This document shows positions 6,517 through 6,538 of a DNA stretch of 6,538 bases, one piece after another. The stretch is from an uncultured Ruminococcus sp. (GTDB lineage: Bacteria > Bacillota > Clostridia > Oscillospirales > Acutalibacteraceae), in assembly GCA_945632055.1 (NCBI GenBank), contig CALZCU010000052.1, forward strand, positions 1 through 6,538. The letters are read 5' to 3'. The notes below the pieces were generated by a model. It had not been told where the DNA came from. It saw only the letters and a list, made by a program, of their open reading frames with translations, and did not search any database. The position numbers were made by a program, and so were the translations under genes. Every line of letters begins with the position of its first letter. Within the stretch, counting starts at the first letter, position 1.

Positions 6517-6538
6517 TAAGTTATTCTGTTACGGTGTA

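Overview
The window looks like core chromosome of a Gram-positive Clostridia-type Firmicute. The evidence is a GdpP-type c-di-AMP phosphodiesterase next to RNase J, strong GGAGG-type ribosome binding sites with GTG and TTG starts, moderate GC coding sequence, AT-rich intergenic DNA, and an iscS-iscU pair without hscA/hscB/fdx following. A gut Ruminococcaceae/Oscillospiraceae-like origin is plausible, but genus cannot be fixed from this sequence.

Left half, minus strand (1-3228): a ribonuclease J gene is followed after 51 nt by gdpP, whose 3' end lies beyond the window. No terminator is visible between them, so they are probably one transcript. Its likely promoter (-35 TTGACA, -10 TAAAAT) lies near 3474-3503, which implies an unusually long, hairpin-rich leader of about 240 nt ahead of the rnj GTG start.

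Middle (3229-3675): a 447-bp divergent intergenic region with the rnj leader and promoter on one strand, a good rnhA promoter (TTGCAT-17-TATAAT) on the other, and a short perfect inverted repeat between them.

Right half, plus strand (3676-5804): rnhA (RNase HI, TTG start), iscS (class I cysteine desulfurase) and iscU (Fe-S scaffold) are spaced by 28 and 40 nt and probably form one operon ending at a hairpin at 5818-5850. IscS takes sulfur from cysteine and passes it to clusters built on IscU. RNase HI is a housekeeping passenger that removes RNA from RNA:DNA hybrids.

Far right (5885-6445): a stand-alone P-loop kinase-like gene resembling the zeta-toxin/COG4185 family, with its own hairpin terminator and no visible antitoxin partner. 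It is the most accessory-looking gene here. I see no phage, IS, CRISPR, tRNA or rRNA, and no clearly unprecedented system. The points most worth checking are the long rnj leader, the zeta-like orphan, the IscU motifs and the pairing of RNA decay with c-di-AMP turnover.
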